Origin: Sedimentisphaerales bacterium
GTDB lineage: Bacteria; Planctomycetota; Phycisphaerae; Sedimentisphaerales; SG8-4
Length of the DNA stretch: 5,088 nt
Assembly: GCA_016932895.1 (NCBI GenBank)
Contig: JAFGCA010000828.1
Coordinates: forward strand, 1 to 5,088
Reading direction: 5' to 3'
Part shown: positions 4,798 through 5,088 of the stretch, piece after piece
How the letters are laid out: each line of letters begins with the position of its first letter
How positions within the stretch are numbered: the stretch's first letter is position 1
Notes under the pieces: generated by a model
Told to the model about the DNA's origin: nothing
The model's database searches: none
What the model saw: the letters and a program-made list of their open reading frames with translations, nothing else
Translations under genes and position numbers: made by a program

Positions 4798-5088
4798 ATG
4801 GAAAAGGTCTCTCGTCGCCAGTTTCTCGGTACGGCCGTGGGCACCACTGCGGCCCTGTCTGGCCTGCTGCATGGCACGTACAGCTTTGCACAGGACCAAA
4901 AGCCTTTGAAAATAGGGGTGATTGGCTGTGGCTGGTACGGGATGGTAGATGCCCAGGCCGCGTTGAAAGTCGGAGGGGTAGAGATCATCGCCCTTTGCGA
5001 TGTCGATGAACAGCATCTCCAGGACAGTGCCAGGCAAGTCGAAACACGCCAAGGCAAACGTCCGGCGCTGTTCAAGGACTATCGAGAG
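4798..5088 (+). CDS. Tat-exported Gfo/Idh/MocA-family oxidoreductase, N-terminal part
   Basis: The first 97 codons are present and the frame is open to the window edge. Residues 5-10 are SRRQFL, a twin-arginine motif, followed by a hydrophobic stretch (11-31) and a probable cut near SFA (29-31). The Rossmann nucleotide-binding fold begins with LKIGVIGCGWYG (37-48), giving the glycine pattern G43-x-G45-x-x-G48. The second strand, VEIIALCDVD (61-70), ends in acidic residues that in this family contact the NAD(P) ribose. LFKDYRE (91-97) matches the family's conserved third-strand region. Such proteins oxidise, reduce or epimerise sugars or sugar derivatives with a bound nicotinamide cofactor. 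The Tat signal fits export of an already folded, cofactor-loaded protein. The gene is divergent from the CE15 esterase, consistent with carbohydrate breakdown, but the substrate cannot be told because the C-terminal domain is outside the window. Confidence 0.88.
   Translation, partial: MEKVSRRQFLGTAVGTTAALSGLLHGTYSFAQDQKPLKIGVIGCGWYGMVDAQAALKVGGVEIIALCDVDEQHLQDSARQVETRQGKRPALFKDYRE

Noticed and set aside
4425..5075. Minus-strand 216-residue frame
   Set aside because: It is antisense to the oxidoreductase, whose plus strand has a ribosome binding site, Tat motif and Rossmann glycines. It also runs through the inverted-repeat element.

Overview
The window holds four protein genes of a GC-rich bacterium. 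Three are on the minus strand and one, at the right end, is on the plus strand; two of them run off the window. A BlaI/BlaR1-type pair whose membrane protease carries a propeller-like C-terminus, a secreted CE15 carbohydrate esterase and a Tat-exported Gfo/Idh/MocA oxidoreductase together suggest a Planctomycetota or Verrucomicrobiota member. Acidobacteriota remain possible. This is inference from gene content, because there is no rRNA or other marker.

Left part (1-2309, minus): a two-gene operon. The first gene encodes a BlaI/MecI/CopY-family winged-helix repressor (1890-2309). It is followed 33 nt later by an M56 (BlaR1-like) membrane metalloprotease (1-1856) that is open to the window edge. 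The protease has four membrane segments and a HELAH zinc motif. The visible part after its last membrane segment resembles a TolB/WD40-type beta-propeller and shows no penicillin-binding sensor. The pair should work as a signal-to-proteolysis-to-derepression switch with an unknown signal. An AT-rich patch upstream (about 2324-2392) has a good sigma70-like promoter, a period-20 direct repeat and an A/T tract.

Middle (2393-2790): no gene. This stretch holds several hairpins, including a compact two-hairpin unit (2605-2646) that looks like a dispersed repeat and a terminator-like hairpin (2709-2741) for the gene upstream.

Right-centre (2791-4275, minus): a secreted CE15 glucuronoyl esterase with a complete Ser304-Glu330-His464 triad. 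Family members cut the ester bond between lignin alcohols and the (methyl)glucuronic acid side chains of xylan. Its own start, ribosome binding site, promoter and a 15-bp leader palindrome are all visible.

Right end (4276-5088): a 522-nt divergent intergenic region contains a 126-bp MITE-like element with 13-bp terminal inverted repeats (4507-4632). It is followed by the first 97 codons of the Tat-signal Gfo/Idh/MocA oxidoreductase (4798 onward). The esterase and oxidoreductase fit polysaccharide or sugar catabolism, but nothing in the sequence proves that the repressor operon controls them.
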